The translations under genes and the position numbers were made by a program. Below are positions 1 to 8,853 of a stretch of 64,000 nt of DNA, piece by piece; the stretch's first letter is position 1; every line of letters starts with the position of its first letter. The DNA is from Roseiarcus sp963794155 (GTDB taxonomy: Bacteria; Pseudomonadota; Alphaproteobacteria; Rhizobiales; Beijerinckiaceae), in contig CAWCCX010000010.1 of assembly GCA_963794155.1 (NCBI GenBank), forward strand, positions 124,001-188,000, given 5' to 3'. A model generated the notes under the pieces. It saw only the letters and a list, made by a program, of their open reading frames with translations. It ran no database searches and was not told where the DNA came from.

Positions 1-99
1 TTCCTCGAAATCGATCCGGGCGAGCTTGGCCATCAGCCAGCCTCGCATCGACCAGGACGAGTAGTTCTTGCTGCTCAGGGTCAGCGTCGTTTGCGGCAT
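1..99 (-). CDS. Glutathione S-transferase family protein (N-terminal part only)
   Basis: The minus strand reads an open 33-codon stretch from an ATG at 99 to the window edge. It holds a short beta strand (TLTLSSKNYSSWSMRGWL) followed by a helix ending in IDFEE. This is the thioredoxin-fold start of the YfcF-type glutathione S-transferases, where the serine of the NYSSWS stretch normally helps bind the glutathione thiol. The rest of the gene lies outside the window, so its activity and length cannot be judged. It is divergent from the PHA depolymerase gene, with about 118 bp between the starts. The family call rests on a short but characteristic motif. Confidence 0.72.
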   Translation of the reverse strand, partial: MPQTTLTLSSKNYSSWSMRGWLMAKLARIDFEE

Positions 100-217
100 C
101 TGGGCGGTCCACGACGGACGGGAAAATCCAATCCGTCCAATGGCGGTTTAGCAAAGGACGTGCCACAAGCTGATGGCATGGCGTTTGCTAACTTTGCGCC
201 AGATCTCGGGCGATTTG

Positions 218-1433
218 ATGATGTACGACGCGTATCAAGGGATGGCCGACGTCGGCGATCGCGTGCGTCAGTTGGCCCAAAACGCGCAGATGATCCTTGG
301 CGCATGGGCCGCGCATCCGACGGCGTCGCCGTGGCGGCGGATGAGCGCCTATTACGAACTGGTGGCGCTCGCCGGCTTCACCCACGCCCGCCCGGACTAT
401 GGAATCGAGACCATCGACGTCAACGGCGCCCCGGTTCCGGTTGAAGAGCGCGGGGCCTTATGGACGCCGTTCTGCCAGCTGCTCCATTTCCGGAAAGCAG
501 GCGGCCGGGACGATCCCAAGATTCTCCTGGTCGCGCCGATGTCCGGTCATTTTGCGACCCTGTTGCGCGGCACAATCCGCACGCTGTTGCGGGACCACCA
601 AGTCTACATCACCGACTGGATCAACCCGCGCAACGTCAAGCTCGAGGACGGCGACTTCACGCTCGAGGACTATACCAGCCACCTCATCGACTTCGTGCGC
701 TTCATCGGCGAGGATTGCCACATCGTCGCCGTTTGCCAGCCGACCGTCTCGGCGCTCGCGGCGACGGCGGTCATGGCGCGCGACCGCGGCGGCGTCCAGC
801 CGGCGAGTTCTCACATTGATGGCCGGGCCGATCGATGCCCGCATCTCGCCGACCAAAGTCAACGAGCTCGCCCAGGAGAAGCCGATCGAATGGTTCGGCG
901 CCAACATGATCGGGACCGTCCCGGCCAAATTCGAGGGCCGCGGGCGCCGGGTCTATCCCGGCTTTCTTCAGCTCTGCGCCTTCATGAGCATGAACGCCGA
1001 GCGGCACTCGAAATCCTTCGTCGACCTCTTCCATCATCGCATCGCCGGCGACATGGAGAAGGCCGACGCGATCCGCGACTTCTACAAGGAATATTTCGCG
1101 ATCATGGACATGAGCGCGGACTTCTATCTCGAGACCGTCGACCAGGTTTTCCAGCGCTACCTCTTGCCGCTGGGGCAGATGCGCTACAAGGGCGAGCCGA
1201 TCGATCTGAGGGCGATCAAGAGGACCTTTCTGCTCACGGTCGAGGGCGAGAAAGACGACATCTGCGCCGTCGGCCAGACGCTCGCGGCGCAGGACCTCTG
1301 CCCGGGCCTAAGGCCCTACATGAAGACCCATCATTTGCAGGCCGGCGTCGGCCACTACGGGGTCTTCAACGGCAAGCGCTGGGAGACACAGGTTTATCCT
1401 GTGCTAAGAAATCACATCCAGTCGAGCCGATAA
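218..1433 (+). pseudogene. phaZ: Intracellular PHA depolymerase, split by a frameshift
   Basis: Two reading frames together give a complete intracellular polyhydroxyalkanoate depolymerase of about 405 residues, which would mobilise PHB granules. The first frame starts at the ATG pair 218/221 (MMYDAYQ) and carries the catalytic cysteine box VAVCQPTV near residue 173. The second frame starts with LTLMAGPIDARI and runs to the stop at 1433, including the late histidine region HHLQAGVGHYGVFNGKRW. They join cleanly if one T near 809 is removed. An upstream in-frame ATG at 173 gives a poorly conserved extension, so 218 is preferred. A class I PHA synthase lies at 53.4 kb, so synthesis and breakdown genes are both in the window. 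The lesion is either a pseudogene mutation or a sequencing error. Confidence 0.85.
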
Positions 1434-1727
1434 AGCGTTGTTTCGCCAAACGATTGCCGTAGGGAAGGCGCGCCTCGGCGGCAATGCGTCGACTGGAGCC
1501 GTCGCCTCGGCGCAAATTCCGGTCATTCGCCGAGGGCTTGGCAACGGGTCAACTGACCCATAGGGGCCGGCCAACTCTCCTGATCTGGACTCGCAATCTT
1601 CCTGGGACCATCATGAGAGTCGAACTGTGCGGTAACGGCGATGGACGTCGCCCAGTTGCTGAATGGCGTCGGCCTCGGATTCGGGCCGACCCGATTAGGC
1701 TGGGTCGCCAACTTTTTGAGGCGTTGT

Positions 1728-2240
1728 ATGGGACGCACTCTCCTTAGGATGCTTGCTGCCGCGACCGCCGCAGCCGCCCTCTCCGCTTCCAGTTTCACCA
1801 TTACCGCCGCCGCTCAGAGCGATCAGCAGCCCACGCACGCCGAGCTCGTGCAGCGTTGGGCGGAGGCGGCTCTCGACGCCCAACTCAAGGGCATGAAGAC
1901 TGGTCTTCGGCTGACCGCTGACCAGGAAAAGGATTGGGGCCCCTTTGAATCCGCAGTCAAGGACGGCGCCAAGGCGCGCGTGATCGCCCTGCAAAAGGAG
2001 CAAGGCAACAACTTGTCGCCGATGGATCGTCTGAATGCGAAGGCGGAGCGCCTAACGCAGGGCACAGCAAATCTCGAGACGATCGTCGAGGCGGCCAAGC
2101 CCCTGTACGCGAGCCTCAATGAGACCCAGAAGCACACGTTCATCACGCTCGGCCGAATGCTGGTGCCTGAGCGCGGGCGCTTTGTGAAGGAGATAAGGCG
2201 TCTGGGCGTTGGCGGGGCCGATCAGCACAGCGCGGAGTAG
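1728..2240 (+). CDS. Secreted Spy/CpxP-like LTXXQ-motif protein
   Basis: The product is about 170 residues. It starts with a signal peptide (MGRTLLRML, an alanine-rich hydrophobic stretch, then a site near AAAQ), so it should be periplasmic. The mature part is helical and charged and contains LTADQEKDWGPFE, the LTxxQ signature of the Spy/CpxP-like family. Family members are small periplasmic helical proteins, some with chaperone or metal-stress roles; the exact role here is unknown. The ATG at 1728 was chosen because it begins the signal peptide and has GAGG about seven bases upstream. An in-frame ATG at 1641 would place an unlikely extension before the signal peptide. Confidence 0.75.
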   Translation: MGRTLLRMLAAATAAAALSASSFTITAAAQSDQQPTHAELVQRWAEAALDAQLKGMKTGLRLTADQEKDWGPFESAVKDGAKARVIALQKEQGNNLSPMDRLNAKAERLTQGTANLETIVEAAKPLYASLNETQKHTFITLGRMLVPERGRFVKEIRRLGVGGADQHSAE

Positions 2241-2349
2241 CGGTGGCGGGTAGCGAGTCATCGTGTGGTTCGGAAATGACCGCTTCACTCGATTTGCGAC
2301 GCTGAGTTGTTTGCGACGAATATCCGCTTCGGGCCGAAACCGGTCAACG

Positions 2350-2924
2350 TGATCAGGTCCTGCAACGCCGCCAGAAACGTGAGGGTCCGCCATCGGCCGA
2401 AGGGCGCTTTGGCGACGAGGCGTTCGCCTCTGGCGCATCGGCCATGAGTGCGCGTCATGTTGGTTTTGGCCCAGGTCTCATCGATGAAGACAAGCGGCCT
2501 TGGATCGATCGTCGCCTGACGCGCCTTCCACCGCTCACGCCGCTTGGCGACGTCCGACCGGTCCTGTTCGGAGGCGCGAAGGCTTTTTTTTGAACGTCAC
2601 GCCTTCATGCTGGAGAAAATGCCAAAGAGCGTAGTAGCTGACCACCAGGCCGCGGTCGGCCAACTCCTTGAGCAGAGCTCGCAGCGTCAGGTCAGGCTTC
2701 TCGGCGACCCGCGCCAGAACCCAATCCCTCTCGCACGCCACAACATAAGGCCTGTGGCCGCCCATTTTCAGAGCGACCGGACTGCCGACGGCGCGGTGGC
2801 GCTGCGACCACTTCACAACGCTGGCGACGCTGACCATGAACGTCTTGGCCGCCGCGCGGCAGGTCTGGCCCGCGGCCACCGCCGCAACCATCCGCTCCCG
2901 CAGGTCCAAAGAGGCTCGCGCCAT
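2350..2924 (-). pseudogene. IS630-family transposase remnant
   Basis: The first part (start 2924, MARASLDLRERMVAAV) is a helix-turn-helix domain typical of the IS630 OrfA half. After a run of eight A residues on the coding strand (complement of 2584-2591) the protein continues in another frame with the catalytic segment PLVFIDETWAKTNMTR, whose aspartate is the first acidic residue of the DDE set. Homology stops near 2365, after TLTFLAALQ, and the rest of the catalytic domain is missing. The A-run could be a natural slippage site in this family, but the 3' truncation makes this copy dead. The sequence between it and 2240 holds no recognisable gene. Confidence 0.75.
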
Positions 2925-2997
2925 TCCTGCTGGCCTCCAATCCCAGCCAGCAGATTGAAATCTGACTCGCGCCGCCTTGGGAATCTAGAGGCTTCTG

Positions 2998-3042
2998 TGA
3001 GGTCCGCGGCGCAACATTGCGAGCATAGGGTAGCGGACCTCA
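2998..3042. repeat. Inverted repeat (10-bp arms) at the 3' side of the IS91-type module
   Basis: TGAGGTCCGC at 2998-3007 is followed by its exact complement GCGGACCTCA at 3033-3042, with a 25-base loop. It lies downstream of the IS91 transposase and just outside the IS630 remnant. It may mark the terminal end of the IS91-type element or act as a terminator; no T-tract follows, which argues against a simple intrinsic terminator. Confidence 0.6.
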
Positions 3043-3332
3043 TTGAAGCCGGATTGAACGAAGTCGCGGGGAGGTTGGCTGGCGGCGCTATGGGCTTTGT
3101 GTAAGGCGCGAGCGCGCTTTCGTCGCTTCGGCTTGCGACGCGCGGCGAACATGATGGGTTTGGCGAGCGGCCGACAGCGAAACGGGGCTTGCATGGGCTG
3201 GAAGTGCGCGCCAGTAGCGTCTGATGAGCGCTGCGACTTCGGGAGGGCTCAAGTTGTTTCGACCGCCTCCGATTGTTGGCGTGACGGAAAGGGCGCGAAC
3301 CGTGATTGTGGGCGGGATCGTCACAGCGGCGC

Positions 3333-4565
3333 TCATGAAGTATCGCACCAAAACGACGACGTCTTGGACCGAGGCCGTTCGCCGCTACGAGGAAGGTCGG
3401 CGACGAACCTCATCGGCCCGCCGCAATCCGGACAGGGCGGAGGATCGACGCCGTTACTGTTGTCCGGTTCGGGCGAGGCCGGTTCTTCCTTTCCGTGCGC
3501 TGTCGGCTCGACCTGGCTTGCCAGGAGCGAGCGACAGAGGGCCAGCCTTTCGGTTCGATGGCCATTGGCGAGGAATCCAAAGTGACGAATGCGATGGAAG
3601 CCGTCGGGCAAGGCGTGGAGCAGGAAGCGCCGGATGAACTCGTCGGGCTTCAGATTCATGGTCTTTACGGCGCCGTCCTCGCGATAGTCCTTCCAGGTGA
3701 ATCTGACATGTTCGTCGTCGCAGGCTTGGATGCGGCTGTTGGCGATGGCGACGCGATGGGTGTAGCGGCCGAGATAGGCGAGAACTCGCGCGGGTCCGCC
3801 AAGGGGCTTCTTGGCGTAGACGATCCAATCGAGGCGACGCACCGCAGCCAGCTGTGCGGCGAAGGCGGCGCGATCGGCGAGATAGGCGAGATCACCGAAG
3901 AATCCGAGGCCCTTCGCGTCGAAGGCGGCTTGCAGGCGTTCGAGGAACAGGCGACGGAACAGCCGGGCGAGCGGCTTGACGGCCAGAAAGAAGCTCGAGC
4001 GCGCCTCGATCCATCGGGAGCCGTCGATGGAAAGTCCGCCGCCGGGGACGACGCAATGGATGTGAGGGTGGTGCGTCAGCGCCTGCCCCCAAGTGTGCAG
4101 GATGGCCAGGCCGCCGATCCGCGCTCCGAGCCTGCGGTGATTGGCGGCCAGCGTGGTCACGGCCTCAATGGCGGTCTTGAACAGCATCGCATAGACGGCG
4201 CTCTTATTCTGGAAGGCGACAGCCGCGATCGGCGCGGGCAGCGTGAACACGAGGTGGAAATAGGGAACCGGCAACAGTTCGGCCTGCCGGTGGGCTAGCC
4301 ATTGCGCCCGCGCCGCTCCTTGGCACTTCGGGCAGTGCCGATTGCGGCACGAGTTGTAAGCGATGCGCGTCGCGCCACAATCGTCGCAGGCTTCGACATG
4401 GCCGCCGAGCGCCGCCGTTCGGCACGCCGCGATCGCGCTCATCACGCGCTGCTCGGTCCGCCCTACATGTCCGACGTGATCGCGAAGATAGGCCTCGCCA
4501 TGGCGACGCAGAATATCCGCGACTTCGATTGTCGGTCGGTCGAAGGAAGCTCCGGCGCGTGCCAT
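3333..4565 (-). CDS. IS91-family transposase
   Basis: The product is 410 residues. The N-terminal zinc-binding region shows CDDCG and CRNRHCPKCQ around residues 60-80. The HUH-type motif HHPHIHCVVPGGG is near residue 165, and the catalytic tyrosine region YLGRYTHRVAI is near residue 270. A C-terminal pair CPDCGG lies near residue 385. This is the full domain order of IS91-like rolling-circle transposases. The gene follows the tyrosine recombinase with a 21-bp gap and is probably co-transcribed with it. The frame is intact, so the element may be functional. Confidence 0.93.
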   Translation of the reverse strand: MARAGASFDRPTIEVADILRRHGEAYLRDHVGHVGRTEQRVMSAIAACRTAALGGHVEACDDCGATRIAYNSCRNRHCPKCQGAARAQWLAHRQAELLPVPYFHLVFTLPAPIAAVAFQNKSAVYAMLFKTAIEAVTTLAANHRRLGARIGGLAILHTWGQALTHHPHIHCVVPGGGLSIDGSRWIEARSSFFLAVKPLARLFRRLFLERLQAAFDAKGLGFFGDLAYLADRAAFAAQLAAVRRLDWIVYAKKPLGGPARVLAYLGRYTHRVAIANSRIQACDDEHVRFTWKDYREDGAVKTMNLKPDEFIRRFLLHALPDGFHRIRHFGFLANGHRTERLALCRSLLASQVEPTAHGKEEPASPEPDNSNGVDPPPCPDCGGPMRFVADLPRSGERPRSKTSSFWCDTS

Positions 4566-4586
4566 TGCCAGCGCCGGAGCGCCCGT

Positions 4587-5447
4587 CTATCCCGGCGGCA
4601 TGACCTCCAACGACAATCGATCGAGCGGACTCTGCGTCGCCCGGATCGTGTGGGTCGCGACTTGCGTGTAGCGCGCCGTCGACGACAGATTGTTATGACC
4701 GAGCAGAACCTGAATGATCCGGATGTCCGTTCCGCTTTCCAAGAGATGCGTCGCGAAGCTATGGCGCAACGTGTGCAACGTGACCCGCTTGGTCAACCCG
4801 GCGGCATTGACCGCCGATCGGCACGCAGCGTGCAACACCGTCGGATCAATCGGATGCTCTTCATCCCGTCCGGGAAAGAGATAGATCGTTGGCCGGGCGA
4901 GCCTCCAATAGGCGCGCAAAATGCCGAGCAATTGCGTAGACAGCATCACGTTGCGATCTTTCGCGCCTTTGCCATGACGGACCAGGATCACGCCCCGCGT
5001 GCTGTCGATGTCCGCCACTCTCAGCCCCGCGACCTCCGAGGCCCTGAGCCCGGCCGCATAGGCCGTGGTCAACGCCGCCCGGCTCTTCAGGCTCGAGACG
5101 GACTCCAGAAACAGCACCACCTCGTCGGCGCTCAACACAACCGGCAGTTTGCGCGGCTCGCGCGCATAGGGGATACGCTCGGGAACGTTCGCCTCGCCGA
5201 GCGTGATGCCGTAGAAGAAGCGTAAGGCGCAGACGATCTGGTTGAGACCAGGCCATGAGATGCCCGTCGAGACGAGATGGACCTGAAAAGCGCGAACGTC
5301 TTCCAGATCCAGCTGCTCGGGCGACTTGCCAAAATACCGGCTGAACTTCGAAACCGCGCTGACGTAGGATCGCTGCGTCGCCGGCGACATGTTACGGACG
5401 GTCATGTCCTCGATCATGCGGCGGCGAAGAGGGCTCAACTGGGCCAT
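4587..5447 (-). CDS. Tyrosine recombinase (XerC/D-like) of the IS91-type element
   Basis: The product is 286 residues. An N-terminal SAM-like core-binding domain (RNMSPATQRSYVSAVSKF) is followed by a catalytic domain with the usual residues: arginine in AAGLRASEVAGL, HTLRHSFATHLL, the LGHNNLSSTARYTQV block with its histidine, and the nucleophilic tyrosine of RYTQV. Recombinases of this type often accompany IS91-like transposases, where they may resolve cointegrates; that role is inferred. It is complete, lies immediately upstream of the transposase, and is preceded by a hairpin at 5454-5502. Confidence 0.9.
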   Translation of the reverse strand: MAQLSPLRRRMIEDMTVRNMSPATQRSYVSAVSKFSRYFGKSPEQLDLEDVRAFQVHLVSTGISWPGLNQIVCALRFFYGITLGEANVPERIPYAREPRKLPVVLSADEVVLFLESVSSLKSRAALTTAYAAGLRASEVAGLRVADIDSTRGVILVRHGKGAKDRNVMLSTQLLGILRAYWRLARPTIYLFPGRDEEHPIDPTVLHAACRSAVNAAGLTKRVTLHTLRHSFATHLLESGTDIRIIQVLLGHNNLSSTARYTQVATHTIRATQSPLDRLSLEVMPPG

Positions 5448-5453
5448 CGGCTA

Positions 5454-5502
5454 CTCCTGTCTGAGGGATGGGCTTCAACATCCACATCCTCTCAGGCAGG
5501 AG
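5454..5502. repeat. Imperfect 12-bp inverted repeat upstream of the recombinase
   Basis: CTCCTGTCTGAG at 5454-5465 pairs with CTCAGGCAGGAG at 5491-5502, with one mismatch and a 25-base loop. It lies immediately upstream of the recombinase start on the minus strand. It probably belongs to the end of the IS91-type element; a regulatory hairpin in the leader is the alternative. Confidence 0.6.
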
Positions 5503-5583
5503 ACCCTCACAAAATCTCGATGTGCGCGCCGCGGTAGCGGCTTCGTTCAATCCCCTCTCGATTCAGTCAAAGCAGATCGCACT

Positions 5584-6903
5584 CTAATCGGCGGGTCTGT
5601 CTTGGCGCGCGCGACCGACGTCGCCCTCAACGGCGAAGCGTCTCTTGACGCGTTCGATCTGATCGGCCGCGACGCGCACCGTGAGCCGCAGGCCGGCCTC
5701 TTCGTCGCGCCGGCTCATGACCTCGGCGTGTTCGTAGAGCCAGTGCAGTCCCCGTCCGTCGCCGGCGTGGAGCGTGAGTTCGACGATCGGCCGCCCCCGA
5801 GCCAATCGGTCCTCGATCGCCCGCAAAAGGCGATCGATCCCTTCGCCGGTCGCCGCCGAGATGGCCAGCGGCGCTCCCTCAGCCGCCTTTTCCAGGTCGG
5901 CGAGCGCCAAGCGCGCATCCGGGTCGAGGCGGTCAGTTTTGTTAAAGACCTCGATCACGCGATCGCTGCGGTCCGCGACCCCGATCTCGGCCAGGATCGC
6001 ATCGACGTCGCTCATCTGCGCGTCGCTGTCGGTGTGGGAAATGTCGCGCACGTGGACGATGACATCCGCAGCGCGCACCTCCTCGAGCGTGGCGCGGAAA
6101 GCGGAAATGAGCGTCGTCGGCAAGCTCGAGATGAAGCCGACGGTGTCGGACAGGATCGCGGAGCCGCCATGCGGAAGCCTGATGAGCCGCATCGTCGGAT
6201 CGAGGGTGGCGAACAGCATGTCGGCAGCCAAGATCTCAGCCCGGGTGAGCCGATTGAACAATGTCGATTTGCCGGCGTTGGTGTAGCCGACCAGCGCGAC
6301 CGTGGCGTAAGGCACAGCGTCGCGGCTCGCCCTTTGCAGAGCGCGTCTGCGCTTCACAGCCTCGAGCTCGCGCTTGATCCGGATGATGCGCTCCTGAATG
6401 AGACGGCGGTCGGTCTCAATCTGAGTTTCGCCGGGTCCGCCGAGAAAGCCGAAGCCGCCACGCTGTCTTTCGAGGTGGGTCCACGAGCGCACGAGGCGGG
6501 AGCGCTGATAGTCGAGATGGGCGAGTTCGACTTGCAGCGCGCCCTCCGCGGTGCGCGCCCTGCTGCCGAAGATTTCAAGGATCAGCCCGGTCCGGTCGAT
6601 CACCTTGCAGCCGAACGCCCGTTCAAGGTTGCGCTGCTGCGCCGGGGATAGCGCGCAGTCCATCACGACGAGATCGATCGATTCCGCCTTCACTTTGGCG
6701 GCGATGGCCTCGACCTTGCCCTTGCCGAGGTAGGTCGCCGGGCGAAGCTCGCTCAGCGATACGGTCTCGGCGCCCACCACGACGAGGTCGATCGCGCGCG
6801 CGAGTCCTTCCGCCTCATCGCGCCGCGCATCGGGAGTGCGTGATTCATCGACCTGTTGCCGGACAAGACTGGGGCAAACGACCCAGGCGCGAGCGAGAGC
6901 CAC
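5584..6903 (-). CDS. hflX: Ribosome-associated GTPase HflX
   Basis: The product is 439 residues. The N-terminal HflX domain contains YLGKGKVEAI and the glycine-rich stretch GGFGFLGGPGETQIETDRR near residues 150-165. The GTPase domain shows G1 GYTNAGKST, G3 DTVGF and G4 NKTD. HflX binds ribosomes and helps rescue or split stalled ones, for example after heat stress. It lies directly downstream of hfq, the classic hfq-hflX arrangement, with a 56-bp gap, so the two are probably co-transcribed. The frame is complete and the length is normal. Confidence 0.96.
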   Translation of the reverse strand: MALARAWVVCPSLVRQQVDESRTPDARRDEAEGLARAIDLVVVGAETVSLSELRPATYLGKGKVEAIAAKVKAESIDLVVMDCALSPAQQRNLERAFGCKVIDRTGLILEIFGSRARTAEGALQVELAHLDYQRSRLVRSWTHLERQRGGFGFLGGPGETQIETDRRLIQERIIRIKRELEAVKRRRALQRASRDAVPYATVALVGYTNAGKSTLFNRLTRAEILAADMLFATLDPTMRLIRLPHGGSAILSDTVGFISSLPTTLISAFRATLEEVRAADVIVHVRDISHTDSDAQMSDVDAILAEIGVADRSDRVIEVFNKTDRLDPDARLALADLEKAAEGAPLAISAATGEGIDRLLRAIEDRLARGRPIVELTLHAGDGRGLHWLYEHAEVMSRRDEEAGLRLTVRVAADQIERVKRRFAVEGDVGRARQDRPAD

Positions 6904-6959
6904 GCGTCAGCCGCTTCCGGTTGTTGCTTGGTCCGCTGGGTCGAGCCGGGAGAGAGGGC

Positions 6960-7214
6960 TCAATGAGCGTCCGCGCCGTCTTCGACCGCCTCGAACATCG
7001 TAATCGGACTGGCGGGCATGATCGTCGAGATCGCGTGCTTATAGACGAGCTGGGAGTGCCCGTCGCGCCGCAGCAAGACGCAGAAATTATCGAACCAGGT
7101 GACGAAACCCTGCAGCTTTACTCCGTTGACGAGAAAAATCGTGACCGACGTCTTGGACTTTCGGACGTGATTGAGGAACGTGTCCTGGAGGTTTTGCGCC
7201 TTCTCGGTTGGCAT
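6960..7214 (-). CDS. hfq: RNA chaperone Hfq
   Basis: The product is 84 residues. The Sm1 motif includes VTIFLVNGVKLQGFVTWFDNF and the Sm2 motif is QLVYKHAISTIMP, the YKHAIST stretch being diagnostic for Hfq. The hexameric protein pairs small RNAs with mRNAs. The C-terminal tail is short, as in other alphaproteobacteria. It is upstream of hflX and downstream of ntrX, an order conserved in the class. A likely promoter lies about 80 bp upstream, see 7291-7296. Confidence 0.98.
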   Translation of the reverse strand: MPTEKAQNLQDTFLNHVRKSKTSVTIFLVNGVKLQGFVTWFDNFCVLLRRDGHSQLVYKHAISTIMPASPITMFEAVEDGADAH

Positions 7215-7290
7215 TCGACTTTCCGTTCGTTGGGCCTTTTCGGCCGATGTTATTGGCTATACCCTCGCCTCAGATGAAGCGTCTGGATGG

Positions 7291-7296
7291 ATTATA
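7291..7296 (-). promoter_or_regulatory. Putative -10 element for hfq-hflX
   Basis: The complement of 7291-7296 reads TATAAT within an unusually AT-rich patch (7285-7345) of a GC-rich genome. It sits about 77 bp upstream of the hfq start in the 271-bp gap between ntrX and hfq. No good -35 match was found at 16-18 bp, so this is a suggestion only. Confidence 0.4.
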
Positions 7297-7485
7297 GCAT
7301 AAAAAACATGGCGGGCGAACTCATAAGCCGAAAATACAATGTTAAAACGGCTTTCATGACCAGCCATCGATCGAGCCAGCGGTTGAATGCTGGACGTCGA
7401 ACGGCAGTTTGCGCCGGTGGCGGGCGCGTGGGCTCATTCGCTATTGTGCAATGCGAAGATGGATTTTCTTCCGGGGGACGCCAGG

Positions 7486-8853
7486 CTATTCGACTCCCAG
7501 GGACTTCAGCTTGCGGTGGAGGGCCGAGCGCTCCATGCCGATGAATTCCGCGGTCCGCGATATGTTCCCGCCGAAACGGTTGATTTGGGCGACGAGATAG
7601 TCACGCTCGAAGGCTTCCCGCGCCTCCCGAAGCGGAAGGCTCAGCAGTTTTTCGCCGCCGATGCCGCTTGGTATCGCCGGCACGAGTGCGCCGACCTCGG
7701 CCGGAAGCATTGACGCCGAGATTTCCGCGTTGGGGTCGCCAAGCGCGAGGATCATCAGTCGCTCGACGTTGTTCCGGAGCTGCCGGATGTTTCCCGGCCA
7801 GTCATGGGACTGGAGCACCGCCATGGCGTCCGCCCCGACCCGCCGCGGCGCGACCCCCATGCTGGCGGCAACAATTTTCACAAAATATTGAACGAGTTCG
7901 GGAATGTCCTCTCGCCGCTCGGCCAGCGACGGGACCCGAATCGGGACCACCGAAAGCCGGTGAAAAAGATCCTCTCGAAAGCGCCCCTCGGTGATCGCTT
8001 CCGCTAGGTCACGGCTGGTCGACGAGATGACCCGCACATCAACGAATACGCGCGAGGCGCCGCCGACGCGCTGGAAGTTCTGATCGACCAGCACGCGGAG
8101 AATCTTCGCTTGCGTCTCGCGCGGCATGTCGGCGACTTCGTCCAGATACAAAGTGCCTCCGTGCGCCTCCTCGAGGGCCCCGATCCTGGGGGCCTCGTCG
8201 ACGCCGGCTTCCACTCCGAATAATTCCGCCTCCATCCTCTCGGGCGACATCGCCGGCGCATTGATGACGACAAAGGGGCCGTCGGCGCGCCCCGAGCATT
8301 CGTGAATGAGTCTCGCGGCCAGTTCCTTGCCCGAACCGGCGGCGCCGGAAATGAGCACCCGCGAATTCGCCGGCCCGAGCTTATCGATGATCCGTTTGAG
8401 ACTGACGATCGCCGACGACGATCCGACCATCCGGTCCACCGAGCCGCCGCGCGCTTTGAGATCGCTAACCTCTCGTTTAAGGCGCGAAGTTTCCAGCGCC
8501 CGTTCGGCGATCAGGATCAGGCGGTCGGCCTTGAACGGCTTTTCGATGAAGTCGTAGGCGCCGAGTTTGATCGCCGTCACCGCTGTCTCGATGTTGCCGT
8601 GGCCGGAGATCATCACCACCGGCACCGAGGGGTGCTGGTGCTTAATTGCTTCGAGAAGCTGCAGCCCATCGAGCTTCGATCCCTGCAGCCAGATGTCGAG
8701 GAGGATCAACTGCGGGCGGCGCGCTTCGATCGCCGCGATCGCGTCGTCCGAATCGCGCGCCACGCGCGCGCCGTGTCCCTCATCCTCCAAGATGCCGGCG
8801 ACGAGTTCGCGGATGTCCTCTTCGTCGTCGACGATGAGAATGTCAGCAACCAT
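7486..8853 (-). CDS. ntrX: Response regulator NtrX
   Basis: The product is 455 residues with receiver, AAA+ and Fis-type DNA-binding domains. The phospho-acceptor aspartate is at residue 53 (LILLDIW). The Walker A equivalent is SGAAGSGKEL, and the C-terminal helix-turn-helix ends in GMERSALHRKLKSLG. The sigma-54 contact loop GAFTGA seen in NtrC is absent: the matching region after ELFG reads VEAGVDEAPRIGAL. This is typical of the alphaproteobacterial NtrX lineage, which can act without sigma-54. Its start overlaps the ntrY stop (ATGA), indicating translational coupling with its cognate sensor kinase. Confidence 0.95.
   Translation of the reverse strand: MVADILIVDDEEDIRELVAGILEDEGHGARVARDSDDAIAAIEARRPQLILLDIWLQGSKLDGLQLLEAIKHQHPSVPVVMISGHGNIETAVTAIKLGAYDFIEKPFKADRLILIAERALETSRLKREVSDLKARGGSVDRMVGSSSAIVSLKRIIDKLGPANSRVLISGAAGSGKELAARLIHECSGRADGPFVVINAPAMSPERMEAELFGVEAGVDEAPRIGALEEAHGGTLYLDEVADMPRETQAKILRVLVDQNFQRVGGASRVFVDVRVISSTSRDLAEAITEGRFREDLFHRLSVVPIRVPSLAERREDIPELVQYFVKIVAASMGVAPRRVGADAMAVLQSHDWPGNIRQLRNNVERLMILALGDPNAEISASMLPAEVGALVPAIPSGIGGEKLLSLPLREAREAFERDYLVAQINRFGGNISRTAEFIGMERSALHRKLKSLGVE

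Larger units (their letters stand above)
2998..5502 (-). mobile_element. IS91-type element with accessory tyrosine recombinase (ends inferred)
   Basis: A two-gene module on the minus strand encodes a tyrosine recombinase (upstream) and an IS91-family HUH transposase (downstream). Each side has a hairpin: 5454-5502 before the recombinase and 2998-3042 after the transposase. IS91 elements move by rolling-circle-like transposition and lack conventional terminal inverted repeats, and hairpins near their ends are common, so these were taken as provisional boundaries. The 290 bp between the transposase stop and the distal hairpin shows no convincing gene. No target-site duplication is expected for this family and none was seen. 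Confidence 0.6.

Noticed and set aside
3088..3351. Small minus-strand frame after the IS91 transposase
   Set aside because: It overlaps the transposase end, has no known domain, and is probably the non-coding end of the element.
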